Assembly: GCF_023369855.1 (NCBI RefSeq)
Contig: NZ_JAMBPP010000007.1
Span: forward strand, 173,486 to 237,485
From: Actinotalea alkalitolerans
Lineage (GTDB): Bacteria > Actinomycetota > Actinomycetes > Actinomycetales > Cellulomonadaceae
DNA: 64,000 nucleotides
Direction of reading: 5' to 3'
In this document: piece by piece, positions 45,298 through 54,013 of the stretch
Layout: every line of letters starts with the position of its first letter
How positions within the stretch are numbered: position 1 is the stretch's first letter
The notes under the pieces: generated by a model
Seen by the model: only the letters and a program-made list of their open reading frames with translations
Databases searched by the model: none
What the model was told of the DNA's origin: nothing
Position numbers and translations under genes: made by a program

Positions 45298-46065
45298 TCA
45301 GGTGGCCTGTGGACCCGCCGAGGTCTCGGCCGGGTGGACGTCACCGTCGTGGGGCTCGAGGGCGGGTCGTGCCTCCTCGATCTTCCGCAGCTCCTTCTCC
45401 AGGCGGTGCAGCTCGGCGCCGAGGTTCTGCCGGGCGGGCTCCTCCCAGGCGGCACCGAGCGGGCTCGCGAAGAGCGTGGGGCGTGCCTGGAGCCGCTGCA
45501 GGATCTTGATCCGCGCGCGGACGAACTCCTCGACGGGCAGGTGTGCGTACTCGGCCCTGATGTCCGCGAGGTAGGCCTTGTACCGCTGCGGCTCGGCCGC
45601 GAGCATCGCCAGGTCGGCGTCGCAGAGGACCGCGCAGTCGAAGTCCTCGGGGTCCGAGGAATGGCGCCGCAGGACGGTCACCAGCTGGTGGACGCGGTCG
45701 GCCGAGGCCTCGGGCACGCCCAGGGCGACGAGCTCCTCGCGGGCCAGCGTCGCGCTCGCCCCCGAGTCCTCCCCGCCCCGCCGGGCGTAGGACGCGCCCT
45801 CGGCAGCGTCGAACACCGCCCCGTGGTACCAGGCGGCGAGCCGGACGAGGTCGGGCTCGTGCGTCTCCTCGGCGAGCTCGTCGACGCGTGCGAGCACGTC
45901 CGAGAGGTGACGCAGGTTGTGGAAGTGGCGTCCTGGCTCGGACCACCGTTCGAGCAGTCGCTCGCCGACCTGCTCGATCTCCTCGTGCTCCGCGGTCGCA
46001 CCGGCGCCGATGCAGGCGCGGATCCAAGCCGGGATCAGCCACTGGGGTGCGTCGTGGACGCCCAT
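45298..46065 (-). CDS. HD-superfamily-like protein (COG4339 type) with altered HD motif
   Basis: The 255-residue product resembles the family of predicted metal-dependent HD phosphohydrolases: HFHNLRHLSDVL, then AAWYHGAVFD where most members have HD, a later VTVLRRHSSDP and LCDADLAMLAAEPQRYKAYLADIR, cited in part. The signature Asp appears replaced by Gly, so metal binding may be weakened or use other ligands. About 60 C-terminal residues form a charged helix. The ATG at 46065 (MGVHDAPQWLIPAW) is preferred over the open frame to 46227, which overlaps the kinase gene's 3' end. Confidence 0.75.
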   Translation of the reverse strand: MGVHDAPQWLIPAWIRACIGAGATAEHEEIEQVGERLLERWSEPGRHFHNLRHLSDVLARVDELAEETHEPDLVRLAAWYHGAVFDAAEGASYARRGGEDSGASATLAREELVALGVPEASADRVHQLVTVLRRHSSDPEDFDCAVLCDADLAMLAAEPQRYKAYLADIRAEYAHLPVEEFVRARIKILQRLQARPTLFASPLGAAWEEPARQNLGAELHRLEKELRKIEEARPALEPHDGDVHPAETSAGPQAT

Positions 46066-46162
46066 TCGAACAGCCTCGCGAACGGTCGGGGGAAGGTACG
46101 ACCCGCCATGGTAGCCCCGCGCACGCACCCGACCTCCACCGTGCGTCGGCCGGTTCCAGGAT

Positions 46163-47647
46163 TCACCCGTCAGGGGAGTCCTGCACGGCGTCGGCGGGCA
46201 GTGTGACCCGCACCGTGGTGCCGCCACCCTCCGTCCGGGTCACCGCGACCCGACCGTCGTGCCGCTCGACGATCGCTGCCACGATCGCCATGCCCAGACC
46301 CGCACCCCCCGAGTCACGGGTCCGCGACGGGTCGAGGCGGTAGAACCGCTCGAAGACCCGGTCGGTGTGCTCGGCCGGGATGCCGGGTCCGTGGTCGCGC
46401 ACCTCGAGCACGACCTCGTCGTGATCACGCCCCGCGGCCAGCTCGACCGGTGACCCGGCTGGAGTGTGCTGGACGGCGTTGCCGACCAGGTTGGCGAGCA
46501 CCTGACGCAGCCGGTCCTCGTCACCACGGACCACCGCACCCGACAGGCCGCGCCCCGGATCCAGCGGCACGACCCGCACCCTGCGCTCCGGCGCGAGCGC
46601 GCGCAGGTCGTGCGCCGCGTCGGTCACCAGGACCGCGAGATCCACCGGGTCGCGACGCAGCGGTCGGTCCTCGTCGAGTCGGGCGAGGTTCAGCAGGTCC
46701 GCCACGAGGGTGCCCATCCGGGCGGCCGAGCCCTCGATGCGGGCCATCGTCGAGCCGATCTCCTCGGGGGTCCGGCTGGCGCCGATGCGGTACAGCTCGG
46801 CGTACCCACGGATGGTGGCCAGCGGCGTCCGCAGCTCGTGGCTCGCGTCGGCCACGAACCGGCGCATGCGCTCCTCCGAGGCGGTCCGGGCAGCGAAGGC
46901 CCGCTCGACCTGGGTGAGCATGCCGTTGAGCGCCCCGGCCAGCCGGCCGACCTCGGTGCTGGCCGGGGCCTCGGGGACGCGGCGGGTGAGGTCACCCGCC
47001 GCGATGGTGGCAGCGGTGGCCTCGATCTCGCGGAGCGGTGCCAGGGCCCGACGCACGCCGAACCAGCCCGCCAGGGCGCCCAGAGTCACGACCAGGAGGC
47101 CGACCGCGACGATGACCACCCGCATCTGCGCCAGGGTCGCGTCGGCCGCGGTCATCGGCAGCGAGACCGACACCGAGCCGAGCACCGATCCCTGGCTGTC
47201 CACCAGGGTGCGGTCCACCACCCGCCACCGACCGGGGGCGCCGTCGGCCGCGTGCACGGTGTAGGGCTTCCCGGCGCGGGTCGCGACGTCGGCCACCAGC
47301 AGGCTCGGCAGGTCAGGGGTTGAGGTCGCCGCGGCGCGCGGGTCCGCCCAGGAGTCCACGGTCTCGCCGGTGACGGTGGCGAGCACCACCACGTACTCCG
47401 AGGGCAGGCCGCTGTCCAGGCCCGGCGGACGGCCCTCGGTGAACTGCCGGACCAGTCCCGGGGTGTCCCGCTCGAGCTGGGTGTCGAGCTGGTCGACGAG
47501 CGAGCGCCCCAGCAGGGTCATCGCGGTCACCCCGGTGACCACGAGACCGAGCGCCAGCATGACCGCGAACACCACCGACAGCTGGGTACGCAGCGGCAGG
47601 CGCGACCAGAACCCGGGCGGGCTCGGCTCGGGCGGGCCGTCGGTCAC
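46163..47647 (-). CDS. Sensor histidine kinase (PhoR-like)
   Basis: The 494-residue product has two transmembrane helices (about residues 22-45 and 170-192) flanking an extracellular sensor of about 120 residues, then HAMP (residues 195-245), a HisKA domain with ADASHELRTPLATIRGY, and an HATPase domain with LVGNAVQHT, DHGPGIP and GGAGLGMAIV. The GTG at 47647 overlaps the regulator's stop (GTGA), so the pair is coupled. By its partner's similarity it belongs to the PhoPR-like actinobacterial group; the signal is unknown. Confidence 0.9.
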   Translation of the reverse strand: MTDGPPEPSPPGFWSRLPLRTQLSVVFAVMLALGLVVTGVTAMTLLGRSLVDQLDTQLERDTPGLVRQFTEGRPPGLDSGLPSEYVVVLATVTGETVDSWADPRAAATSTPDLPSLLVADVATRAGKPYTVHAADGAPGRWRVVDRTLVDSQGSVLGSVSVSLPMTAADATLAQMRVVIVAVGLLVVTLGALAGWFGVRRALAPLREIEATAATIAAGDLTRRVPEAPASTEVGRLAGALNGMLTQVERAFAARTASEERMRRFVADASHELRTPLATIRGYAELYRIGASRTPEEIGSTMARIEGSAARMGTLVADLLNLARLDEDRPLRRDPVDLAVLVTDAAHDLRALAPERRVRVVPLDPGRGLSGAVVRGDEDRLRQVLANLVGNAVQHTPAGSPVELAAGRDHDEVVLEVRDHGPGIPAEHTDRVFERFYRLDPSRTRDSGGAGLGMAIVAAIVERHDGRVAVTRTEGGGTTVRVTLPADAVQDSPDG

Positions 47648-48396
47648 CGGGGGGTCCGCAGCACGTAGCCGACACCCCGCTTGGTGTGGATCAGCGGGAC
47701 CAGCGGCTCGTGCGGCGCGGTCCCACCCTGCTCGGCGGCGTCGCTCACGGGGCGGTCGATCTTGCGCCGCAGGTAGGAGATGTACGACTCGACGATGCTG
47801 CCGTCCCCGCCCCACTCGTACTGCCACACGTGGTCCAGGATCTGGGTCTTGGACAGCACGCGCCCGGCGTTGACCATGAGGTAGCGCAGCAGGGCGAACT
47901 CGGTGGGGGACAGGTCGATCGTCCGCCCACCCCGGCGGACCTCGTGGGAGTCCTCGTCGAGCTCGAGATCGGCGTAGCGCAGCACCGCGTCCTGCTCGTC
48001 GCCGCCGACCTGGGTGCGCCGCAGCACCGCACGGATGCGGGCCACGACCTCCTCGAGGCTGAACGGCTTGGTGACGTAGTCGTCCCCGCCGACCGTGAGC
48101 CCGGCGACCTTGTCGGCGGTGTCGTCGCGCGCGGTCAGGAAGAGCACCGGGACCTGCTGACCTCGTTCGCGCATGCGGCGGGTCACGGCGAACCCGTCGA
48201 GGTCGGGGAGCATCACGTCGAGCACGACGAGGTCCGGGTCGACCTCACGCACCACCCGCAGCGCCTCGGCGCCGTCGGCCGCGGGGTGGACCTCGAAGCC
48301 GGCGAAGCGCAGCGACGTGGTCAACAGCTCTCGGATGGTCGGTTCGTCGTCGACCACCACGAGACGTGCCTCGGGGGCTGGTCCGGATGCGTTCAT
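47644..48396 (-). CDS. OmpR-family response regulator (PhoP-like)
   Basis: The 250-residue product has a receiver domain with VVDDEP, phospho-acceptor Asp60 in VVLDVMLPD, and TKPF, then a winged helix with LSPTEFALLRYLMVNAGRVLSK and DHVWQYEWGGDGSIVESYISYLRRKID, both cited in part. These segments closely follow M. tuberculosis PhoP as I recall it. An insertion of about 15 residues (SDAAEQGGTAPHEPL) sits between the last helix and the wing strand IHTKRGVGYVL, unusual for the family. It is coupled to the kinase gene. Confidence 0.9.
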   Translation of the reverse strand: MNASGPAPEARLVVVDDEPTIRELLTTSLRFAGFEVHPAADGAEALRVVREVDPDLVVLDVMLPDLDGFAVTRRMRERGQQVPVLFLTARDDTADKVAGLTVGGDDYVTKPFSLEEVVARIRAVLRRTQVGGDEQDAVLRYADLELDEDSHEVRRGGRTIDLSPTEFALLRYLMVNAGRVLSKTQILDHVWQYEWGGDGSIVESYISYLRRKIDRPVSDAAEQGGTAPHEPLVPLIHTKRGVGYVLRTPR

Positions 48397-48542
48397 GGCA
48401 CCAGTGTGGCGGCGCTACCTGGGAGTCGGCTGGGAGTGTGCTGGACGGTGGCGGGGGTCACCTCGAAGGGGCGGGACCAGGGCACCGCCCGGGGCGCGCG
48501 GTGCACACCCCGGGCGGTCCGGGCCGTCGGTCGGGTCGTGGG

Positions 48543-49265
48543 TCAGGGGGTGTCGCCGTGCTTGAGGGCGGCGAGCCTGGCCTCGACCTCGAAGCTGACG
48601 GAGTCCTGCTCGAGCTCCTCGAACTGGGCGTCGAGGGAGGAGGCGGCCACCTCCTCGCGGCCCGCGACCCGGGCCTCCTCGCGGCGCACCTTCTCCTCGA
48701 AGCGGGAGACCTCGCTCGTGGGGTCGAGCATGTTGATCGAGGTCATCGCCTGGTGGACCTGGCTCTGCGCGGCAGCGGTCTTCGACCGGGCGACCAGCTG
48801 GTCGCGCTTGGTCTTGAGCTGGTCGAGCTTCTCGCGCATCTGCACCAGGCCGGACTTGAGCTTGTCGACCGTCTCGTTCTGCGCGGCGATCATCGGCTCG
48901 GCCGCGCGGGCCTCGTTCTCGAACGAGATCTGCTTGGACAGCGCGACCTTGGCAAGGTTGTCGAACTTGTCGGCGTCGGCGCCGTTGCCCGACCCTCGCA
49001 GCTGGTCGGCCTTGGTCGAGGCTGCGGCGGCCTTGCGGCCCCAGTCCTGAGCGGCGCGCACGTCCTCGGCGTGGTCGGCCTCGGCCAGACGCAGGTTGCC
49101 GATGGTCAGCGCCACGGCCTCCTCGGCCTCGGCGATCGAGCTGGTGTAGTCACGGACCAGCTGGTCGAGCATCTTCTCCGGGTCCTCGGCCCGGTCGATC
49201 AGCGAGTTGATGTTCGCCTTGGCGAGCTGGGCGATGCGCCCGAGGACGGTCTGCTTCTCAGCCAT
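48543..49265 (-). CDS. PspA/IM30 (Vipp1) family protein
   Basis: PspA proteins are long coiled coils that bind and stabilise stressed membranes. The 240-residue product is helical throughout with heptad-like repeats, starting [32 protein letters not shown], partly cited, the conserved amphipathic N-terminal helix. [16 protein letters not shown] and [11 protein letters not shown] follow. The ATG at 49265 has GAAAGGCACGC ahead. It is next to a TPM-domain gene that also has coiled coils, and downstream of the two-component genes on the same strand, which could form an envelope-stress group (inference). Confidence 0.92.
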   Translation of the reverse strand: MAEKQTVLGRIAQLAKANINSLIDRAEDPEKMLDQLVRDYTSSIAEAEEAVALTIGNLRLAEADHAEDVRAAQDWGRKAAAASTKADQLRGSGNGADADKFDNLAKVALSKQISFENEARAAEPMIAAQNETVDKLKSGLVQMREKLDQLKTKRDQLVARSKTAAAQSQVHQAMTSINMLDPTSEVSRFEEKVRREEARVAGREEVAASSLDAQFEELEQDSVSFEVEARLAALKHGDTP

Positions 49266-49376
49266 CTGCGTGCCTTTCGTCGGTACCTGTGTGCTGGACG
49301 TTCCTGGTGGCGAGCCTCGCGTCGCCGTACGTGTGCACCGTGACGGGTCGCCGTGCGCGTGCACCGTGCCGGTGGG

Positions 49377-51449
49377 TCAGAACCGGCCACCACCTCCTCC
49401 GCGTCGGCCCCGCGTCGCACCGCCACCGAAGCTCCCGGCCGACCGGCCCCCGCCGAACCCGCCGCCCCCGCCGCCGCGGGAGCGGCCGCCGGTCCCGCCG
49501 CCGAAGCCGCCGATGCCGCCGCCGAAGCCGCCCGAGCGCCGACCACCCCCGCCGAAGAGGATGCCGCCCAGGATGAGCGAGCCGATGTCCGGTCCCGAGC
49601 CGCCGCCGAAGCCGCCCGGGCCGGGGCGCTGCTGCGACTGCCACCGTGCGACGTCGGCCTCGGCGAGCTGCTGGGCCTGCCGGCACAGCGCATCGGCCTG
49701 CTGGACGATCTGGAGCGCGGTCACGGGGTCGGTCGCGCTGGTCTGCTCCGCCTGCCGGGTCAGTCGGGCGGCCTCGGCGAGCCGGGTGCGCGCCTCGGCC
49801 CCCACCGCACCGCGGCGCGTCTGCACGAAGTCCTGGACGGCCTGGACGTGGGACCCGACGCGGCCCAGGCTCTCGGCCAGCTGGGTTCGTGCCCGCTCGG
49901 CCCGCTCGGCGCTCTCACGGGCCGGGGCGAGGCTCTCGTCGAGTGCGGTCTCGGCCTCGACGAGCGCCCGGAGCGCGGCCAGCGGGTCGCCTCCCTCACG
50001 CTCGCTGCGGGCGAAGCTCATCGCCTGCTCCGCGGTGGCGACCCGGGCGCTCACCGCAGCGTCCTGCGGGGCCAGCCGGTGGGCGTCCTGCACGTCGGAC
50101 GCCAACGAGGCCAGGGCGGCCTCGATCCGGGGCCCGGCCTCGGCCAGGTCCTTGCCGGCCCTCGCGACGGCGTCCAGCAGGGTGGCTGCCTGCCCCACGG
50201 CGTCCTCGGCGGCGCGCGCGTCGGCCACGGCCCGGGCGCGGTCCTCGGCGGCCAGGGCGGTGCGCCCGTCGGCCACCGAGGCGCGCGCGGCCTCGAGCAG
50301 CCGACCGGCCTGGTCGGCGTTGTCACCCACCGAGGCCAGGGCGGCCGGGGTGTACCGGCGGCCGAGCTGCTCGAGCGTCGCGCGGGCCGCCCCGATGGTG
50401 CCCTGGAGCTCGGCGGCCCGCCGGTCGGTCTCGGCAAGGATCTCGGGAGCCCGGGCCTGCAGGTCGCGCAGGGCGTCGAACCTCTCGGTCTGGGCATCGA
50501 GCGCCGTGTCGACCTCCTCGCACAGCCGCAGGATGTCCAGCAGCATCGCCCGGCGCTGGGGCTCGGTCTCGGGGATGTCGTCGTCGAGCTGCTGGCGCAG
50601 CGTGAACGCCTGGTGGAGCTTGTGCCGGCCCTCGCCGAGCAGGGCGGTGAAGTCGCGGGTCGTCTCGGCCCCGAACTGGGCCTGCGCGAACCCGAGCTCC
50701 TGCTCAGAGGTCGTGATCGCGTCGTCGAGACCGACCAGTGCGGTGCTGGCGCGCTTGTTCAGCTCCTCGGTGGGCAGGGCGGCGAGGCCCGTGAGCGGCC
50801 GGCCGTCCGGACCTCTGGGGACCCCGGCACCCGCGGTCCGCCCGGACCGTGACCGGACGAGCAGCACCACGCCCAGGAGGATGCCGCCGAGGACGAGCAG
50901 CACCCAGAAGCCCGAGAGCCCGCCGCCCGAGGTGCCCGTGCCCGAGGTGAGCCCACCCTGGGCGGCCTCCTGGTAGCCCTGGGCGGCGGCGATCGCGGCC
51001 CCGGCCCAGTCGTCCTCGCGCAGCCGCGGCTCGATGCGGTCGGACTCGACCGTCGCGAGCTGGTCGGGGGTCAGGTCGACGTCCTGGTCCCAGGAGGTCG
51101 CGTAGCGCCGGTCCTCGACACCGACCGCGAGCAGGATGTCGTTGACACCCAGCCCCGAGATGATGGCCGTCTCCTCGGTCCACTCCCAGTGGTCCTCGCC
51201 GTCGAAGGTGCTGACGTACACCACGAAGAGCTGGAACGGGGTGGAGTCGGCGAGCTCGTCGAGAGCCGCCTGGACCCGGGCCTCGTCCTGCGCGTCGAGG
51301 ACCCCCGCGGAGTCGGTCAGCTCGGAGGCCAGGTCGGTGGGTGGCTCGGCGGGCCGGGGCCCCGCAGCGGCTGCGGCCACCCCGGACAGGCCGAGGGCGA
51401 GGGACAGGCCGAGGGCTGCCGCGGCGGAGCGGCGCAGGGACGGGGGCAC
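49377..51449 (-). CDS. TPM-domain membrane protein with coiled coil and Gly-rich tail
   Basis: The 690-residue product has a signal sequence, an exported TPM domain (about residues 40-165, with LTDSAGVLDAQDEARVQAAL, FVVYVSTFDG and VNDILLAVG), one transmembrane helix (about residues 180-200), a long alpha-helical, alanine-rich cytoplasmic region of some 380 residues, and a Gly/Arg/Phe-rich tail (FGGGIGGFGGGTGG). TPM domains occur with PspA-like proteins. The GTG at 51448-region (start 51449) has GAGG ten bases ahead; the open frame continues to 51611. It follows divergent from the amidotransferase gene. Confidence 0.85.
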   Translation of the reverse strand: MPPSLRRSAAAALGLSLALGLSGVAAAAAGPRPAEPPTDLASELTDSAGVLDAQDEARVQAALDELADSTPFQLFVVYVSTFDGEDHWEWTEETAIISGLGVNDILLAVGVEDRRYATSWDQDVDLTPDQLATVESDRIEPRLREDDWAGAAIAAAQGYQEAAQGGLTSGTGTSGGGLSGFWVLLVLGGILLGVVLLVRSRSGRTAGAGVPRGPDGRPLTGLAALPTEELNKRASTALVGLDDAITTSEQELGFAQAQFGAETTRDFTALLGEGRHKLHQAFTLRQQLDDDIPETEPQRRAMLLDILRLCEEVDTALDAQTERFDALRDLQARAPEILAETDRRAAELQGTIGAARATLEQLGRRYTPAALASVGDNADQAGRLLEAARASVADGRTALAAEDRARAVADARAAEDAVGQAATLLDAVARAGKDLAEAGPRIEAALASLASDVQDAHRLAPQDAAVSARVATAEQAMSFARSEREGGDPLAALRALVEAETALDESLAPARESAERAERARTQLAESLGRVGSHVQAVQDFVQTRRGAVGAEARTRLAEAARLTRQAEQTSATDPVTALQIVQQADALCRQAQQLAEADVARWQSQQRPGPGGFGGGSGPDIGSLILGGILFGGGGRRSGGFGGGIGGFGGGTGGRSRGGGGGGFGGGRSAGSFGGGATRGRRGGGGGRF

Positions 51450-51524
51450 AGCAACGATCCTCGACCACCTGCCGCGGCGCCGCAACGACCACGGCGCCGG
51501 CGCCCCACCAGGTGCTCTGCCCAG

Positions 51525-51530
51525 TAGGGT
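51525..51530 (+). promoter_or_regulatory. -10 box of the amidotransferase gene (leaderless)
   Basis: TAGGGT ends seven bases before the GTG at 51538. Confidence 0.4.
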
Positions 51531-51537
51531 CGTCGCC

Positions 51538-52368
51538 GTGATCCTCACCGTCATCGAGCACACCCCCGACTGCCCGGTGGACCGTCTCGGTCCCTGGCTG
51601 ACCGAGAGCACCGGCCCCGCCGGTCCCCAGGTGACCCTGCGGATCGTGCGCGCGTGGTCCGGCGACGCCGTCCCCGCCGGGGCTCACGAGGTCGGCGACG
51701 GCCTGGTCGTCCTGGGTGGGCACGTCAACGCCTACGACGACGAGCTGGCGCCCTGGCTGCCTGCGACCCGTCACCTGCTGGCCGATGTCGTCGCGGCCGG
51801 GGTGCCCGCGCTGGGCGTCTGCCTGGGCGCCCAGCTCCTGGCGGTCGCCACCGGCGGTCGGGTCCAGGTCGGCGCTCCTCCCGGACGTGAGGCCGGCGTG
51901 ATCGACGTGCACCCGCGGCCCGAGGCCGCAGCCGACCCGCTGCTGGGCGGGCTGGCCGCACAGGTCCCCGCGGACCACCCCGCCTCGGGCGGGGTCATGC
52001 TCGCCATGCCGTCGATGCACGCCGACGCCGTCGTCGACCTGCCGCGCGGCGCGGTGTGGCTCGCCTCCTCGCGGCTCTACCCCTTCCAGGCCTTCAGGGT
52101 CGGGTCGGCCGCGTGGGGTGTGCAGTTCCACCCTGAGGCCTCGCCCGAGACCGTCGAGCGCTGGGCCGACGAGCACGACGACGTCGACACCGCTGCGGTG
52201 GTCTCGCAGCTCGTCGCGCGGGACGACGAGGTCGCGTCGGGTGGGCGCGCGCTGGCCCACCGCTTCGTCGAGCTGGTCGCAGACGGTGCGGCCACCGCCG
52301 CCCGGTCGGCTCAGCCGGCGACGTCGTCCGAGCCGGTCACGATGTCCTCGGCGTCCAGGATCCGGTAG
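51538..52368 (+). CDS. Class I glutamine amidotransferase-like protein
   Basis: The 276-residue product has the class I GATase core: VVLGGHVNAYDD, the nucleophile in LGVCLGAQLLA (Cys) and the catalytic His-x-Glu in GVQFHPEAS. Standalone GATases of this type often act like GMP-synthase amidotransferase domains or hydrolyse gamma-glutamyl compounds; the substrate cannot be told. It starts at a leaderless-type GTG. The last 58 bases overlap the 3' end of the convergent XPB gene, so its last 19 residues or so (SAQPATSSEPV region) are unlikely to be conserved. Confidence 0.85.
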   Translation: MILTVIEHTPDCPVDRLGPWLTESTGPAGPQVTLRIVRAWSGDAVPAGAHEVGDGLVVLGGHVNAYDDELAPWLPATRHLLADVVAAGVPALGVCLGAQLLAVATGGRVQVGAPPGREAGVIDVHPRPEAAADPLLGGLAAQVPADHPASGGVMLAMPSMHADAVVDLPRGAVWLASSRLYPFQAFRVGSAAWGVQFHPEASPETVERWADEHDDVDTAAVVSQLVARDDEVASGGRALAHRFVELVADGAATAARSAQPATSSEPVTMSSASRIR

Positions 52369-53972
52369 GCGTACCCCTGCTCGGCCAGGAACCGCTGCCG
52401 GTGAGCGGCGAAGTCCTGGTCGACGGTGTCGCGTGCCACCACCGCGTAGAAGTGCGCGGTGCGCCCGTCGGCCTTGGGTCGCATGATCCGGCCCAGCCGC
52501 TGGGCCTCCTCCTGGCGTGAGCCGAAGGACCCGCTGACCTGGATCGCGACGGCCGCCTCGGGCAGGTCGATCGAGAAGTTCGCGACCTTGCTCACCACGA
52601 GTCGGCTGACCTCGCCGGTGCGGAAGGCCGCGAACAGCCGCTCGCGCTCGCGGACGGTGGTCTCCCCGGTGATCAGCGGGGCGTCGAGGTGGTCGGCGAG
52701 CTTCTCGAGCTGGTCGATGTACTGCCCGATCACCAGGATCTGGTCGTCGGCGTGGCGCTCGACGAGCTGCTCGACCACCCGGTTCTTGCCGTGGGCGCTG
52801 GCCGCGAGCCGGTACTTGTCCTCGGGCTCGGCGGTCGCGTAGGCGAGCCGGTCGCGCTCGGGCAGGGTCAGCCGCACCTCGACGCAGTCGGCCGGGGCGA
52901 TGTACCCCTGGGACTCGATGTCCTTCCACGGGGCGTCGAACCGCTTGGGCCCGATCAGCGAGAAGACCTCGTCCTCACGGCCGTCCTCGCGCACCAGCGT
53001 GGCGGTCAGCCCGAGCCGACGGCGTGCCTGGAGGTCGGCGGTCATCCGGAAGATCGGTGCGGGCAGCAGGTGCACCTCGTCGTAGATGACCAGGCCCCAG
53101 TCACGTGCGTCGAGCAGCTCGAGGTGGGTGTAGACGCCCTTCCGGCGGGTGGTCAGCACCTGGTACGTCGCGATGGTGACGGCCCGGATCTCCTTGCGTG
53201 CGCCCGAGTACTCGCCGATCTCGTCCTCGGTGAGGCTGGTGCGCTTGATCAGCTCGTCGCGCCACTGCCGGGCCGAGACGGTGTTGGTCACCAGGATGAG
53301 CGTGGTGGTCTGCGAGCGGGCCATCGCCCCGGCGCCGACGAGGGTCTTGCCCGCACCGCACGGGAGCACCACGACCCCCGAGCCGCCGTGCCAGAAGCCC
53401 TCGACGGCCTGCTGCTGGTAGGGCCGCAGGGACCAGCCGTCCTCGCGGAGGCTGATCGCGTGGGCCTCGCCGTCGACGTAGCCGGCGAGGTCCTCGACCG
53501 GCCAGCCGAGCTTGAGCAGCACCTGCTTGAGGTGACCGCGCTCGCTGGGGTGGACCACGACGTCGTCGTCGTCCAGCCGGGTGCCGAGCAGCCCTGCCGT
53601 GCGCTTGGAGCGCAGCACCTCCTCCAGGACCGCGCGGTCCAGGGAGTGCAGCACCAGGCCGTGGGTGGGGTGGTCGACGAGCTGGAGCCGGCCGTAGCGC
53701 GACATCGTCTCGGCGACGTCCACCAGCAGGGAGTGCGGCACCGGGTAGCGCGAGTACTCGAGCAGGACAGCCACGACCTGCTCGGCGTCGTGCCCGGCGG
53801 CGCGGGCGTTCCACAGCCCGAGCGGGGTGAGCCGGTAGGTGTGCACGTGCTCGGGGGCGCGCTCGAGCTCGGCGAACGGGGCGATCGCGCGCCGGCATGC
53901 GGCAGCGGAGTCGTGGTCGATCTCGAGCAGCAGCGTCTTGTCGCTCTGCACGATCAACGGGCCGTCGGTCAT
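52311..53972 (-). CDS. DNA repair helicase XPB (Ercc3 type)
   Basis: This 553-residue SF2 helicase is the bacterial XPB, a 3'-5' DNA helicase and ATPase. An N-terminal domain of about 190 residues precedes the helicase core: RPYQQQAVEGF (Q-region), Walker A CGAGKT, DEVH in VIYDEVHLLP, TAT motif III, and the RED motif (VREDGRED) characteristic of XPB. Motif VI is EAQRLGRIMRP. It lies 41 bases downstream of a helicase-associated gene on the same strand, the same pairing as Rv0861c-Rv0862c in M. tuberculosis (from memory). Confidence 0.93.
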   Translation of the reverse strand: MTDGPLIVQSDKTLLLEIDHDSAAACRRAIAPFAELERAPEHVHTYRLTPLGLWNARAAGHDAEQVVAVLLEYSRYPVPHSLLVDVAETMSRYGRLQLVDHPTHGLVLHSLDRAVLEEVLRSKRTAGLLGTRLDDDDVVVHPSERGHLKQVLLKLGWPVEDLAGYVDGEAHAISLREDGWSLRPYQQQAVEGFWHGGSGVVVLPCGAGKTLVGAGAMARSQTTTLILVTNTVSARQWRDELIKRTSLTEDEIGEYSGARKEIRAVTIATYQVLTTRRKGVYTHLELLDARDWGLVIYDEVHLLPAPIFRMTADLQARRRLGLTATLVREDGREDEVFSLIGPKRFDAPWKDIESQGYIAPADCVEVRLTLPERDRLAYATAEPEDKYRLAASAHGKNRVVEQLVERHADDQILVIGQYIDQLEKLADHLDAPLITGETTVRERERLFAAFRTGEVSRLVVSKVANFSIDLPEAAVAIQVSGSFGSRQEEAQRLGRIMRPKADGRTAHFYAVVARDTVDQDFAAHRQRFLAEQGYAYRILDAEDIVTGSDDVAG

Positions 53973-54013
53973 CGATCTCCTGTCGTGGGCCCGCGGGTCG
54001 CGGGTCGTGCTCG

